A stretch of DNA of 64,000 nucleotides, taken from NCBI RefSeq assembly GCF_963678835.1, contig NZ_OY787469.1:3100001-3164000 (forward strand), in the 5' to 3' direction. This document shows positions 43,526-52,780 of this stretch, piece after piece (the stretch's first letter is position 1; each line of letters opens with the position of its first letter). The notes under the pieces were generated by a model. It worked only from the letters and a program-made list of their open reading frames with translations. It had not been told where the DNA came from and ran no database searches. This DNA is from an uncultured Desulfuromonas sp. (GTDB lineage Bacteria > Desulfobacterota > Desulfuromonadia > Desulfuromonadales > Desulfuromonadaceae). The position numbers were made by a program, and so were the translations under genes.

Positions 43526-43603
43526 CCCGCTGTTTGCAACGGGTTAGTACACCTGCAGCCAAATCTTCACGACAATAAGCCAGGCTTTGGCTTGCAAGTT
43601 GCA
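43526..43603 (+). promoter_or_regulatory. Sigma-54 promoter with candidate enhancer for Mo/W enzyme 2 operon
   Basis: The -24/-12 element TTGGCTTGCAAGTTGCA (43587-43603) has GG and GC spaced by 10 bases and a full TTGCA -12 box. The predicted start is about 43614. Upstream, CCCGCTGTTTGCAACGGG (43526-43543) is an imperfect inverted repeat about 80 bp before the start, suitable as an activator site. The activator gene lies immediately upstream. Confidence 0.8.
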
Positions 43604-43755
43604 AAAAACAGTTTCAAGCGTCATCAGACGCGTCATAAGTTTTGTCATTGATCGCCCAAAGCCTTGAAATGATTCGTTTGCTAAGCATTGAAACTGTCAC
43701 GGACTGCTTAGTCAATATGGAGAAACGTTCGAGCGAGAGCCATGAGAGAGGAGCT

Positions 43756-46008
43756 ATGATAGGAAACGTTGATTTAACCCAAGAAGGTGTGGAAGTAAAA
43801 AAGTCGGCCTGTTACTTCTGCCATCAGAATTGCGGTGTGCTTGCCTATGTGAAGGACGATAAAGTCCTGGCCATCGAAGGTGACCCCGAGTTCCCGACCA
43901 ACCAAGGTGGCCTGTGCTGCCGCGGCAATATTGCCCTCAAACATCTGGACCATCCCGATCGCGTCAACTACCCGCTCAAACGGGTTGGCAAGCGCGGCGA
44001 AGGGAAATGGGAGCAGATCCCATGGGACCAGGCGATCAAGGAGATCGCTGCCAAACTTTCGGAGATTCGCGAAGAGTTTGGTGCCGAAGCTGTCGCCACA
44101 GCAGGCGGTACGCAACGCACCGATGACTGGGCGCGCCGACGCTTTATGAACCTTTTCGGCAGCCCGAATGGTTTCCACAATGCCCACCTGTGCTGGATTC
44201 CTACCTTCATGGTGGAAACCGCAATCTACGGTTGGTGCCCTTTCGACCTCGATATCGGCGGCAGTAAATGTATTGTCCTGTGGGGCCAGAACCCCGGCGC
44301 CTCAGGGATGCCGGAAGCTCATCACCTTGCCGACTTGCAAGCCAAAGGCATGAAGGTAATCGTGATCGACCCGCGCTTCACCGAATCTGCGTCCAAAGCC
44401 GATCTCTGGCTGCCGCTGCGTCCCGGTTCCGACTTGGCCCTGGCCCTGGCCTGGATTCACGTCATCATCTACGAAGGCCTGATGGATCAGGACTTTGTCA
44501 TGGAATACACCGAAGGATTCAACGAACTGGCTGAGCATGTCGTCGACTTCTCCCCGGAATGGGCCGCAGAACGGACCTGGCTGACTCCCGAGCAGATCCG
44601 CGCCGGTGCCCATATGTACGCGATGAACAAACCTGGCAACATCCAATGGGGGACCTCGGTCGATCAGATCGGCAAACCAGCCGGTGCCACCATGCATGCT
44701 CGCGCCATCCTGCGCGCCCTGACCGGCAACCTTGACTGTCCGGGTGCCGACCTGCTGACCGGACCGTCTCAGGACTACCTGACCGATGAAGAACTCGAAG
44801 GCAACCAGTTTTTGCCGGATGAGCAAAAAGCAAAGCAGATCGGGGCCGACAAGTTCCCGATGGTCACCTGGCCCGGCTACAGCAAAATTTGCGAGCTGAC
44901 CAAGAAAACCTGGGGCAAGGTGCCGACCGCCGAGTGGATGTGTGAAGCGCATCCGCCATCCGTCTTCCGGGCCATTGCCAACAGCGATCCCTACCCGGTC
45001 AAGGCATTGATGATTGCGGCAACCAACCCGCTGGCCTCCTACGGTGAAACCAGCGTCGTGCTCGAAGCACTGCGTAAAGTCGATTTTATGGTTGCCTGCG
45101 ACTATTGGATCACCCCATCGGCAATGTTCGCTGATTACATCATGCCGATTGCCGGCGCACTGGAACGACCGATCATCACCAACAGCTACGGCTGCGCCGA
45201 CTTCATGCTGACCGCGCAACGGGCCATCAAGCCAATGTATGAGCGGCGCAACGATTTCAACTTCTGGCGCGATCTCGGCATCGCTCTGGGCCAGGAAGAA
45301 AACTGGCCGTGGGAAACCGTTGAAGACGCCTACTACAGTGCCATTGAGCCGATCGGTCACCCGGTCAGCAACTTTGACGAATTTGTTGAAAACGTCCGCT
45401 TCCACTTCCCTGAACGCGAATACTACAAGTACAAACGCCAGGGTTTTGCGACCCCTTCCGGCAAAGTTGAACTGTATTCGACAACGCTGAAAGAACTGGG
45501 TCTGCCGCCGCTGCCGGAATATGTCGGTCCTTCTGAAAACGAGATTGACAACCCTGAACTGGCAGAAAAATTCCCGCTGGTATTGACAACCGGTGGCGGT
45601 TTCATGCCGTTCCATCACTCGGAACATTTCCAGATCAAGGATATGCGCTTCTTGCGTCATACACCCTTTATGGACATCAATCCTGCGACCGCCAAGGAAT
45701 TGGGGATCGAGGATGGCGATTGGGTCTGGATTGAGACCGATCGTGGCCGGATGAAGCAACGGGCAAACCTGAGCGAAGCGATCCATCAGAAAGTGATCTA
45801 CACGCAACGTTGCTGGTGGTACCCGGAAAAAGATATGCGCGACATTGAGCTGGGTGGTGAACTCGGCGGCGCTCTGGAGTCGAACGGTAACGTTCTGACC
45901 TGCACAACTGATGACTATTGCGACCCCTATAGCGGCTCCTGGGCGAATCGCGGTTTGCTCTGCCGGGTCTACAAAGTAGAGGACGCAGACTTGAAGGAGG
46001 TAATTTGA
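43756..46008 (+). CDS. Mo/W-bis-pterin oxidoreductase 2, catalytic subunit
   Basis: 750 residues from ATG 43756, chosen because GAGAGGAG lies just upstream and the conserved region starts soon after; the frame is open to an ATG at 43642. The cluster motif is C19-x2-C22-x3-C26 plus C54 (GGLCCRG). The probable metal ligand is C146 (HLCWIPTF). Other family marks: RFMNLFGSPNGF, VIDPRFTESASKADLWLPLRPGSDLALALAW, ADYIMPIAGALERPI, TPSGKVELYS and LVLTTGGGFMPFHHSEH. No Tat signal is visible. With the Fe-S and NrfD-like subunits that follow, it forms a three-subunit membrane-anchored complex (PsrABC/DmsABC-like), probably cytoplasmic-facing. The substrate is unknown. Confidence 0.92.
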   Translation: MIGNVDLTQEGVEVKKSACYFCHQNCGVLAYVKDDKVLAIEGDPEFPTNQGGLCCRGNIALKHLDHPDRVNYPLKRVGKRGEGKWEQIPWDQAIKEIAAKLSEIREEFGAEAVATAGGTQRTDDWARRRFMNLFGSPNGFHNAHLCWIPTFMVETAIYGWCPFDLDIGGSKCIVLWGQNPGASGMPEAHHLADLQAKGMKVIVIDPRFTESASKADLWLPLRPGSDLALALAWIHVIIYEGLMDQDFVMEYTEGFNELAEHVVDFSPEWAAERTWLTPEQIRAGAHMYAMNKPGNIQWGTSVDQIGKPAGATMHARAILRALTGNLDCPGADLLTGPSQDYLTDEELEGNQFLPDEQKAKQIGADKFPMVTWPGYSKICELTKKTWGKVPTAEWMCEAHPPSVFRAIANSDPYPVKALMIAATNPLASYGETSVVLEALRKVDFMVACDYWITPSAMFADYIMPIAGALERPIITNSYGCADFMLTAQRAIKPMYERRNDFNFWRDLGIALGQEENWPWETVEDAYYSAIEPIGHPVSNFDEFVENVRFHFPEREYYKYKRQGFATPSGKVELYSTTLKELGLPPLPEYVGPSENEIDNPELAEKFPLVLTTGGGFMPFHHSEHFQIKDMRFLRHTPFMDINPATAKELGIEDGDWVWIETDRGRMKQRANLSEAIHQKVIYTQRCWWYPEKDMRDIELGGELGGALESNGNVLTCTTDDYCDPYSGSWANRGLLCRVYKVEDADLKEVI

Positions 46009-46009
46009 T

Positions 46010-46552
46010 ATGGCTCGCTATGCAATGGTGATGGACACCAGGAAATGCATCGGCTGTCATTCCTGTACAGTCGCCTGCAAGGTTCGTAATGAACTACCGA
46101 CAGATATGATTTACAACCCGGTGACCACTGATGGTCCACACGGCAAATTTCCCAACCTGAGCATGCGCTTTTTGCCATTGCTCTGCATGCACTGCGACAA
46201 TTCTCCCTGTGTTGACGCCTGTCCAACCGGCGCTTCAATTCAGGCTGAAAACGGCATTGTTCACGTTGAGGATAAAAAGTGTGTCGGCTGCCTGTCTTGT
46301 ATCATGGCCTGCCCTTATGGCGCACGCTACCACAACCATGAGACCGGGGCTGTTAACAAATGTAATTTCTGCCTTGATCGGGTTGAAGAAGGTTTATTCC
46401 CGCACTGTGTCGAAACGTGTCACCAAAAAGCCCGTATTTTCGGCGACTTGGATGACGAAAACAGTGAAGTCAGCAAGCTGATCAACGAGAATCCTTCGGT
46501 TCAGTTGCTGCCTGAGCTGAATACCGACCCCTGTGTCTTTTACATCTACTGA
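46010..46552 (+). CDS. Four-cluster ferredoxin subunit (PsrB/DmsB-like)
   Basis: 180 residues, AAGGAGG before the ATG, only 1 base after the catalytic subunit stop. Four Cys groups of the DmsB/PsrB/NrfC type are visible: CIGCHSCTVAC, CMHCDNSPCVDACPTG, CVGCLSCIMACPYG and CNFCLDRVEEGLFPHCVETCHQKAR. This provides four [4Fe-4S] clusters for electron transfer between the catalytic subunit and the membrane anchor. Its length is as expected for the family. Confidence 0.95.
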   Translation: MARYAMVMDTRKCIGCHSCTVACKVRNELPTDMIYNPVTTDGPHGKFPNLSMRFLPLLCMHCDNSPCVDACPTGASIQAENGIVHVEDKKCVGCLSCIMACPYGARYHNHETGAVNKCNFCLDRVEEGLFPHCVETCHQKARIFGDLDDENSEVSKLINENPSVQLLPELNTDPCVFYIY

Positions 46553-46568
46553 TGGAGGAGTTGAACAA

Positions 46569-47492
46569 ATGAGTGAAAAACATCAAGCCTGGGGGTGGAT
46601 GCTGGCGGTGGATTTTTTCTTCGCCGGTATGGGCGGGGCCATGCTGGTCATCGCCGCGATCATCGACCTCTTTATTGCACCGAATCAGGTCTCTTTACTG
46701 GGAAACATTCTTGGCCCGCTGTGCATGTGCGTCGGCTGCGGTTTTCTAATTCTTGAACTGGGGCGTCCTATGCAGGCCTGGCGGGTGTTCATGAACCCGA
46801 AGGCGATCCTGACCTTTGGCGCCTGGACCATGACAATTGCCATCATTTCCGGCTTTGCCTATGCCTCGTTCGGCATCAAGAGCAGCCTGATTTTCTGGCA
46901 TGAAGGGGACTTTTTACGTCACCTGCTGGCCCTGGTCAACATTGTCACCGGTTTAGTCGTCGCCACCTATCCGGGTGTATTGCTGGGACGCCACAAAGGC
47001 CGCCCTTTCTGGGTTGGTCCGGGAGTCATGGGTCTGTTCCTGCTGTCCTCCATGGTCACAGGTCTGGCCTTACATTGCCTGTGTGCAATCGTTGCCCCAA
47101 TTGAAGGTTCTGTCCTGAGCAGCCTGCCGAAACTGATTGCAGCCTTACTGCTGGTACAGGTCCTGATGTGGGCAGGCTACCTGTGGATTAAAGCAAGTGG
47201 CACCACCGCGGCGGAAAGCGCCAGCGCAAAACGCTGGATCAACGGCGATCTTGCCAAAGGGTTCAAAATATACTTCATGCTGATCGGCACGGTGGTACCG
47301 ATGATTCTGCTTCTGACTCCAGTTGGATTCTTTCAGGGCCTTGCCGCTTTGATGGTTCTGTTTGGCGGCGTCATGATGCGTATCCAGATCGTCACCAGCG
47401 GTAAAGATCGAACCTTCCTGCCCGGCGAGTTACAGTATCGTTCCCGCTTGCCGCAGGGAGACGAAAAGTTCCTCAAAAAAGCGTGGATGTAA
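46569..47492 (+). CDS. NrfD/PsrC-type membrane anchor subunit
   Basis: 307 residues from ATG 46569 (GGAGGAG 8 bases upstream); a longer frame overlapping the Fe-S gene lacks a site. Eight hydrophobic helices are seen, starting WMLAVDFFFAGMGGAMLVIAAIIDLF, with the NrfD-type second helix ILGPLCMCVGCGFLILELGRPMQAWRVFMNP and AILTFGAWTMTIAII. NrfD-like anchors bind menaquinone and exchange electrons with the four-cluster subunit. The gene completes the catalytic/Fe-S/anchor trio of enzyme 2. It ends EKFLKKAWM; a long inverted repeat follows. Confidence 0.92.
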   Translation: MSEKHQAWGWMLAVDFFFAGMGGAMLVIAAIIDLFIAPNQVSLLGNILGPLCMCVGCGFLILELGRPMQAWRVFMNPKAILTFGAWTMTIAIISGFAYASFGIKSSLIFWHEGDFLRHLLALVNIVTGLVVATYPGVLLGRHKGRPFWVGPGVMGLFLLSSMVTGLALHCLCAIVAPIEGSVLSSLPKLIAALLLVQVLMWAGYLWIKASGTTAAESASAKRWINGDLAKGFKIYFMLIGTVVPMILLLTPVGFFQGLAALMVLFGGVMMRIQIVTSGKDRTFLPGELQYRSRLPQGDEKFLKKAWM

Positions 47493-47506
47493 CAGCGGAC
47501 ACAGTT

Positions 47507-47572
47507 GGGCACTGCCAAATCAGCACAATTACTCTGCCTCGGCCGTCACCGAAGCCGATTTCGGCAGTGCCC
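47507..47572 (+). terminator. Long-looped inverted repeat between anchor and radical SAM genes
   Basis: GGGCACTGCC / GGCAGTGCCC, 10-bp perfect arms, 46-base loop containing CCGAAGCCGATTTCGG. It could attenuate transcription into the radical SAM gene or stabilise the upstream mRNA. Confidence 0.4.
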
Positions 47573-47624
47573 TGTTCCAGGATAAATGCATAACGCTTCC
47601 AAATGCACAGAATTGAGGTTAAAG

Positions 47625-48950
47625 ATGACACAGGCAGTCGGGACAAACAGCACTGATACAAAAAAGAATATAAGACTTTTAGAACTCACACAGAGTGTTT
47701 GCCCGGTCTGCCTGGATGTCATTGAAGCCCGCATTGTCGTTAACGATAATGCGGTGTTCATGGAGAAAACCTGTGCACAGCACGGTTCTTACTCCACCTA
47801 CCTGTGGCCGGATGAAGAACATTATCGCTGGATGAAAGACTTTAAGTTCCCGCACATCCGCCCAAAATCAAACCTTCCGGTCCTCAAAGGCTGTCCCGAG
47901 GATTGTGGCCCCTGCACATCACATCAACATCATCCCCGCTTGGTTGAACTGGAACTGACGCAGCGCTGCAATTTGCGTTGCCCGGTTTGTTTTATGGCCG
48001 CGGATGACAATCAGAGCCATGTGGAAACGGATCTCTCGCTGGCGGACATCAAGAAGCAACTGGTTAAAATTATGGACCAGTGTGGCCCGCAAACCAGCAT
48101 CCAGTTGACCGGTGGCGAACCCACCGTCCGCAAAGACCTGCCGGACATCATTGCTCTGTGTCGCGAGATCGGCTTCAGTGCGATTGAGGTCAACACCAAC
48201 GGCGTTGTTATCAGCCGCAATCTCAATTACCTTGAACAACTGGCGGCATCAGGTGCTACCGGGATCTATATGCAGTTTGACGGACTGGACGACGACGTTT
48301 TCAAAAAAGTCCGCGGGGCAAACCTGTTGAAAGACAAGCTTCAGGCCATTGAAAACTGTCGCAGTATCGGCATGCAGATCGTCTTGGCCATGGCTGTTAT
48401 CAGAGGAATCAACGACGACCAAATGGGCAAGGTTCTCGAATTTGGTCTGCAGAATCGCGACGTGATTGCTGGAGTCGCCTTTCAGCCGGCATTCGGTTCT
48501 GGACGGTTCGAGATTGCTGACAAAAAACCGTTAACCATGGGCGATGCCATTTACGAACTGTCGGAGCAGAGTAATGGTTTGCTCTCCCCTTACGACTTCT
48601 GGCCGACCGGCTGCTCCCATCCCTTGTGCGATGCGACCACCTACATCCTGCCGCAGCCACAGGGTTTAGTCCCAATGAGCCGCGTGATCAACGTCCAGGA
48701 CTACATGGATCATTTCAACCCGGCAAGCCCACAGGGCTCTGTACTGCCGGACATTGCCGACACAATGTACCCCGACCACGAACCGGGTCTGTCAATATTG
48801 ATCATGAACTATATGGATGCCATGAGCATGGACTTAAAACGTCTTCAGCAATGCAGTATGACTGTTGCCGGTAAAGACGGCAGCCAAATCCCATTTTGTT
48901 CCTACCAATTGACAAACATGGACGGACTCAAACGCTCTGAACTGCCGTAA
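47625..48950 (+). CDS. Radical SAM protein of the Tes/MJ0619-like group
   Basis: 441 residues from ATG 47625 (GAGG 6 bases upstream). An N-terminal Cys-rich module (SVCPVCLDVIEARIV, KTCAQHG, LKGCPEDCGPCTSH) precedes the radical SAM core ELELTQRCNLRCPVCFM (C-x3-C-x2-C), QLTGGEPTVRKDLPDII and EVNTNGVVISRN. The C-terminal region has WPTGCSHPLCDATTYI, likely ligands of a further cluster. This architecture is that of MJ0619-like enzymes, some of which methylate or cross-link unactivated carbon (methanopterin methylation, tetraether lipid synthase). It follows the enzyme 2 genes after 132 bp, so a link with them is likely but unproven. Confidence 0.87.
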   Translation: MTQAVGTNSTDTKKNIRLLELTQSVCPVCLDVIEARIVVNDNAVFMEKTCAQHGSYSTYLWPDEEHYRWMKDFKFPHIRPKSNLPVLKGCPEDCGPCTSHQHHPRLVELELTQRCNLRCPVCFMAADDNQSHVETDLSLADIKKQLVKIMDQCGPQTSIQLTGGEPTVRKDLPDIIALCREIGFSAIEVNTNGVVISRNLNYLEQLAASGATGIYMQFDGLDDDVFKKVRGANLLKDKLQAIENCRSIGMQIVLAMAVIRGINDDQMGKVLEFGLQNRDVIAGVAFQPAFGSGRFEIADKKPLTMGDAIYELSEQSNGLLSPYDFWPTGCSHPLCDATTYILPQPQGLVPMSRVINVQDYMDHFNPASPQGSVLPDIADTMYPDHEPGLSILIMNYMDAMSMDLKRLQQCSMTVAGKDGSQIPFCSYQLTNMDGLKRSELP

Positions 48951-48965
48951 ATGAGCGCTCCGGTT

Positions 48966-48986
48966 TCCCTCGTTTAACACGAGGGA
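48966..48986 (+). terminator. Hairpin after the radical SAM gene
   Basis: TCCCTCGT-TTAAC-ACGAGGGA, 8-bp perfect stem beginning 16 bases after the stop codon; no strong T-tract. Confidence 0.55.
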
Positions 48987-49120
48987 TCAAACGCTCTCAC
49001 AAGTCTGTTGACAGTCCACTTCACCACCCGCAAACGTTCCGCAAAGGAACCGTTCTGCCCGCGTTTCATCCCGTAGATTCTGCTTATATCTCTCCTGACC
49101 GTTTGTCGCCTCAAGGGTCG

Positions 49121-49260
49121 TGCGTCAGCATAATTGAAATTGTACATTGTCAGAGCGGCTTCAGCCGCGAATTCCCATCATGATAAGGATCAATGACCAG
49201 AACAATTCGCGAATAAATTCGCTCCTACAGCGGGTCACTCCGATGACAAAATTGACTGTG
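49121..49260 (+). repeat. Dispersed repeat family B, copy 3
   Basis: Same layout as copy 1: TGCGTCAGCATAATTGAAAT, GCGGCTTCAGCCGC, CGCGAATAAATTCGCTCCTACAG, CACTCCGATGACAAAATTG. It is not followed by a family A copy. Confidence 0.8.
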
Positions 49261-49635
49261 TTCAAGTCCTCGCATCATTTGGCCAAAGCCCTTCCCCCTC
49301 AAAACCTCATTAATCTGACCACTCACCCCCAACGCACCACAAAGCGTTCGTTGTGCCGGCAAAGGATTTAAGCTCGCGTGTCACAGCCGTGTCTCTCACT
49401 TTGAACACAGCGAGATCACAATGGGACAACGCCATCGATTCCATCCAGTGCTTTAAGTTGGCTGTTTGCAGAGATGAGCAACAGAGGGCTGACTTGAGAA
49501 GCACGTGAAAGGGGATGGGGAAATGCCTGAGAGAGACTACCCTGTCAAGCCCCCCCTGAGAGCTTTGCCTTCCTGCAGACGGTTTAAAAAAGCAGTTGGC
49601 TCATGCTTTGCGCAAAGTGGCTCCACCCTCGTTGC

Positions 49636-50035
49636 AGGATGTTGAAAAAGCCTGTTAGCCCCGAATGGCGCTAGTTTAGGGGAAAGAGCAGCAAAAACAG
49701 GACTGTTCCCGCACGGGGGCTGTCCCGAATGGCACTAGTTTAAGCAAGATTTGCGTAAAAACAGAATTGTCCATAGGTGCAAATGAGAACAGCCCCAATA
49801 GCCTGAAATTATAACAGTTTGTGCCGGAAAACATCTCGGACTGTTCGATGCACAGAAGTCCTTAACTTTGTTGAGAATTCTCTTAAACTAGTGCCATTCG
49901 GGGCTGTCCCAGGCTTTTACAGTGCAAACCGCCACCGTTCCATGGCCCGTAAACATCTGGGACAGCCCCAGGTAGGGCTTGGGACAGTCCCGAGTTTACT
50001 ACAGAATTGCTTAAACGAGTGCCATTCCAGTCAGC
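49636..50035. repeat. Repeat family C, complex block
   Basis: A 400-bp non-coding block built from repeated units: CCGAATGGC[A/G]CTAGTTTA (about 49671, 49727) and its inverse CTTAAACTAGTGCCATTCGG (about 49886; CTTAAACGAGTGCCATTC near 50010), together with GGGACTGTC/GGGACAGCCCC-like segments. A second block lies at 60481-60660. It begins with TGCAGGATGTTGAAAAAGCC, resembling a family A end. No gene is supported from 48990 to 50290 apart from repeats. Confidence 0.65.
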
Positions 50036-50294
50036 CTCCTGATTTGTCCGTAGACAGCCATGCTGCCGATCATGACTCCCCCCTCTGAAATCGCCTGTTT
50101 AAGTCTTAAATGAGCGTTCCTAATTTGATACCACCTGGGACAAAAGATTTATCATTTATTTTCAGACACTTACATAGAAAAACATCTTCTTTACACGTTT
50201 AATCCATCTCAAAAAAAGAATTCGAAAGAATTTCACAAGTCCGATTTTGTTCTTTTATTTCAATAACTTACAAATGAATAATTTTCCTCGCAGA

Positions 50295-50311
50295 TTGGCA
50301 TACTCATAGCA
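50295..50311 (+). promoter_or_regulatory. Possible sigma-54 promoter for Mo/W enzyme 3
   Basis: TTGGCATACTCATAGCA keeps GG-N10-GC and TTGGCA at -24, but the -12 box is TAGCA rather than TTGCA. The predicted start would be near 50322, leaving an untranslated leader of about 140 bases. Weaker than the other three candidates. Confidence 0.5.
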
Positions 50312-50461
50312 ATTATCCAAAGCAACAACAAAATCCATTTTATGACCTGCATGCAGTGTGAATACCTCATGCAACAAATCGAAAAGGAGGTGCAACGAAA
50401 AGATTTACGTGGATGGTTTGTTTGAATTAACGATTAGAGAATGAAAGGATGGAACAAGACA

Positions 50462-52732
50462 ATGGCAATGAGTAAAGAATGGAAAACAGAAAATGAGGAT
50501 GGTTCCGTTACAGTAAGGACTTCTGCCTGGTCACCCCCAGGAGACCACCCTGTTGGTTACGGCATGAAGCTGACTGTCAAAGGCGGAAAGCTGGTTAAAG
50601 TCGAGGGTGACGAAGAACATCCCATCAGTCAAGGTCGCCTCTGTGTCCGTAACTTGACTTTGGCTGACTATGTCCACCACCCCTCCCGGATTTTGACGCC
50701 GATGAAGCGTAAGCCGGAAGATCGCGGTAAAGACAAGTGGACCAAGATCTCCTGGGACGAAGCATGGGAGATTATTGTTCCTAAGATCAAAGAATATAAA
50801 GAAAAGCATGGTGCTGAATCGATCATCGTTTTCGGTGGTACCGGTCGCCAGGCTTGTATCTACTACTATCCGCTCGGGTTTGCTTCCATCGGCACTCCGA
50901 ACGTGTGTTACCCGCTGAGCGGTTGGTCCTGCTACGGTCCGCGCTGCTCCATTACCGACTACGTCCTTGGCGCCGGTTATCCTGAAATCGACTACGCTGG
51001 TTTCTATGAAGATCGTTACGACGATCCAAGATTCCAACTGCCGGAACTGATCGTCGAATGGGGTAAAATGGCTCTGTACTCCAACCCTGACGGTTTCTTC
51101 GGTCATGCCCTCATCGACATGATGAAGCGCGGCGCAAAAATGATTCACATCGACCCCCGTATCACCTGGTTGGGTACCCGTTGTGAAGAAGTTTGCCAAC
51201 TGCGTCCTGGTACTGACTCTGCTCTGGGTCTGGGTTTCCTCAACGTTATCATCAACGAGGAACTGTACGACAAAGACTTCGTCGAAAACTGGACCTACGG
51301 CTTCGACGAGCTCAAAGAGCGTGTTCAAGAGTACCCGCCGAGCAAAGTTGCCGGTATCACTTGGGTTCCGGAAGATCAAATTATCCGTTGTGCCCGCATG
51401 ATGGCAACTGCCAAGCCGTGCTCAATCCAATGGGGTCTGGCAACTGACGAGAACCCCAATGGCGTTCAAATGGGTCACGCGATCCTGTCTCTGATGGCCG
51501 TTACCGGCAATCTGGACGTGCCTGGTGGCGTTACCATCGGTCCCCCGGCAGCACTGCTCGGTAAATGGCGCGTTGAAACTCGCAGCAACCTGTCAGACGA
51601 GCTGTGGGACAAGCGTATCGGCGCTGCAGAGTGGCCTGCACTCAGTACTGCAATGGCGACCACTCACCCGGACGAAACCCTCGACACTCTGGAAAGCGGC
51701 AAGCCGTACAAGCTGCGCATGGGTTGGTTCAACAGTAGTAACTTTATCACCCCGACCTGCTCGGCTCAGCCTGACCGCTGGTATCATGCCTTGAAGTCCC
51801 TGGAATTCAACGTTGTTCAGGACATCTTCATGACTCCGACCGCTATGGCATTCGGTGATATCTTCCTGCCCGTATCGACGTTCGCAGAGCAAGATGGCGT
51901 TGTTGTTACTCACTTCGGCCGTAATGCTGTAACCCTCGGTCCCATCAACGAGGCACTGCGCGTTGGCGATACCAAGTCCGATATCGAAGTTTGTATCGAA
52001 CTCGGTAAGCAACTGCACCCGGATATGTGGGATTACGATGATATTCCTGACTTCTTCACCAAGCAGCTTGAGCCGGAACTCGGCGTCGACTTTGACAAGC
52101 TGCGTGAGATGGGTGTCTTCCAGCCTGATTACACTTACAAGAAGTACGAAAAAGGCCTTCTGCGCGGTGATGGCGAGCCTGGATTCAACACGGTTACCGG
52201 CATGGTTGAGCTCTCCTCAACTCTGTTCGAAGCCTGGGGCGACGATGCTCTGCCGTACTACAAAGAGCCTCCTTACAGCCCGATCAGTACTCCTGAGCTG
52301 TTCAGCGAGTATCCTTTGATCCTCACTACCGGTGCCCGTAAAGTCACCTCGTTCCACTCCGAGCACCGTCAAATTGCTGTTCTGCGTGAGATCGATCCGG
52401 ATCCGGAAGTTGAGTTGCATCCCGAGACAGCTGCCAATCTCGGCATCAACCATGGCGATTGGGTTCTGCTGGAGAACATGTTCGGTAAAGCAAAACTCAA
52501 AGCGAAGGTCACTCCGACCATCCATCCGAAGGTTGTTCACGCGACTCACGGCTGGTGGTTCCCGGAAAAAGATGCTGAAGAGCCGAGCCTCTATGGTGTA
52601 TGGCAGTCGAACATTAATACCTTGGTTCCCCACAAGCATATCGGAAAGCTTGGTTTCGGTTGCCCGATGAAGCAGATGATCTGTAAAGCTTCACGTCTGG
52701 ACAGCTTCGACAGCTACAACATCGAAGTTTAA
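50462..52732 (+). CDS. Mo/W-bis-pterin enzyme 3, large subunit lacking the N-terminal Fe-S motif
   Basis: 756 residues from ATG 50462 (AAAGGA upstream; the frame is open to 50441). It is a DMSO-reductase-family chain: MKLTVKGGKLVKVEGDEEHPISQGRLCVRN, KWTKISWDEAW, MIHIDPRITWLGTRCEEVCQLRPGTDSALGLGFL, ALMAVTGNLDVPGG, PLILTTGARKVTSFHSEHRQ and HATHGWWFPEKD. Of the usual four N-terminal cluster cysteines only C61 remains; the earlier region reads TSAWSPPGDHPVGYGMKL. C157 (WSCYGPRC) is the likely metal ligand. Pelobacter transhydroxylase also lacks a large-subunit cluster. Codons are strongly biased (GGT, CGT, GTT), suggesting high expression. Substrate unknown; nearby carriers hint at an organic or aromatic acid. 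Confidence 0.9.
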   Translation: MAMSKEWKTENEDGSVTVRTSAWSPPGDHPVGYGMKLTVKGGKLVKVEGDEEHPISQGRLCVRNLTLADYVHHPSRILTPMKRKPEDRGKDKWTKISWDEAWEIIVPKIKEYKEKHGAESIIVFGGTGRQACIYYYPLGFASIGTPNVCYPLSGWSCYGPRCSITDYVLGAGYPEIDYAGFYEDRYDDPRFQLPELIVEWGKMALYSNPDGFFGHALIDMMKRGAKMIHIDPRITWLGTRCEEVCQLRPGTDSALGLGFLNVIINEELYDKDFVENWTYGFDELKERVQEYPPSKVAGITWVPEDQIIRCARMMATAKPCSIQWGLATDENPNGVQMGHAILSLMAVTGNLDVPGGVTIGPPAALLGKWRVETRSNLSDELWDKRIGAAEWPALSTAMATTHPDETLDTLESGKPYKLRMGWFNSSNFITPTCSAQPDRWYHALKSLEFNVVQDIFMTPTAMAFGDIFLPVSTFAEQDGVVVTHFGRNAVTLGPINEALRVGDTKSDIEVCIELGKQLHPDMWDYDDIPDFFTKQLEPELGVDFDKLREMGVFQPDYTYKKYEKGLLRGDGEPGFNTVTGMVELSSTLFEAWGDDALPYYKEPPYSPISTPELFSEYPLILTTGARKVTSFHSEHRQIAVLREIDPDPEVELHPETAANLGINHGDWVLLENMFGKAKLKAKVTPTIHPKVVHATHGWWFPEKDAEEPSLYGVWQSNINTLVPHKHIGKLGFGCPMKQMICKASRLDSFDSYNIEV

Positions 52733-52780
52733 TAACCGCACAAGAGTATGGCTGAAACCAAATAGAATTGGAGGAAAAAA

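Noticed and set aside
44302..45807. 501-residue minus-strand frame opposite Mo/W enzyme 2
   Set aside because: Antisense shadow of a strongly conserved catalytic subunit; the long open frame follows from its GC-rich third positions.
50342..50425. Possible 27-residue leader peptide (MTCMQCEYLMQQIEKE...) upstream of Mo/W enzyme 3
   Set aside because: There is no ribosome-binding site before its ATG, and the AAGGAGG at 50384-50390 lies inside it. It could only be supported by conservation, which I cannot test.
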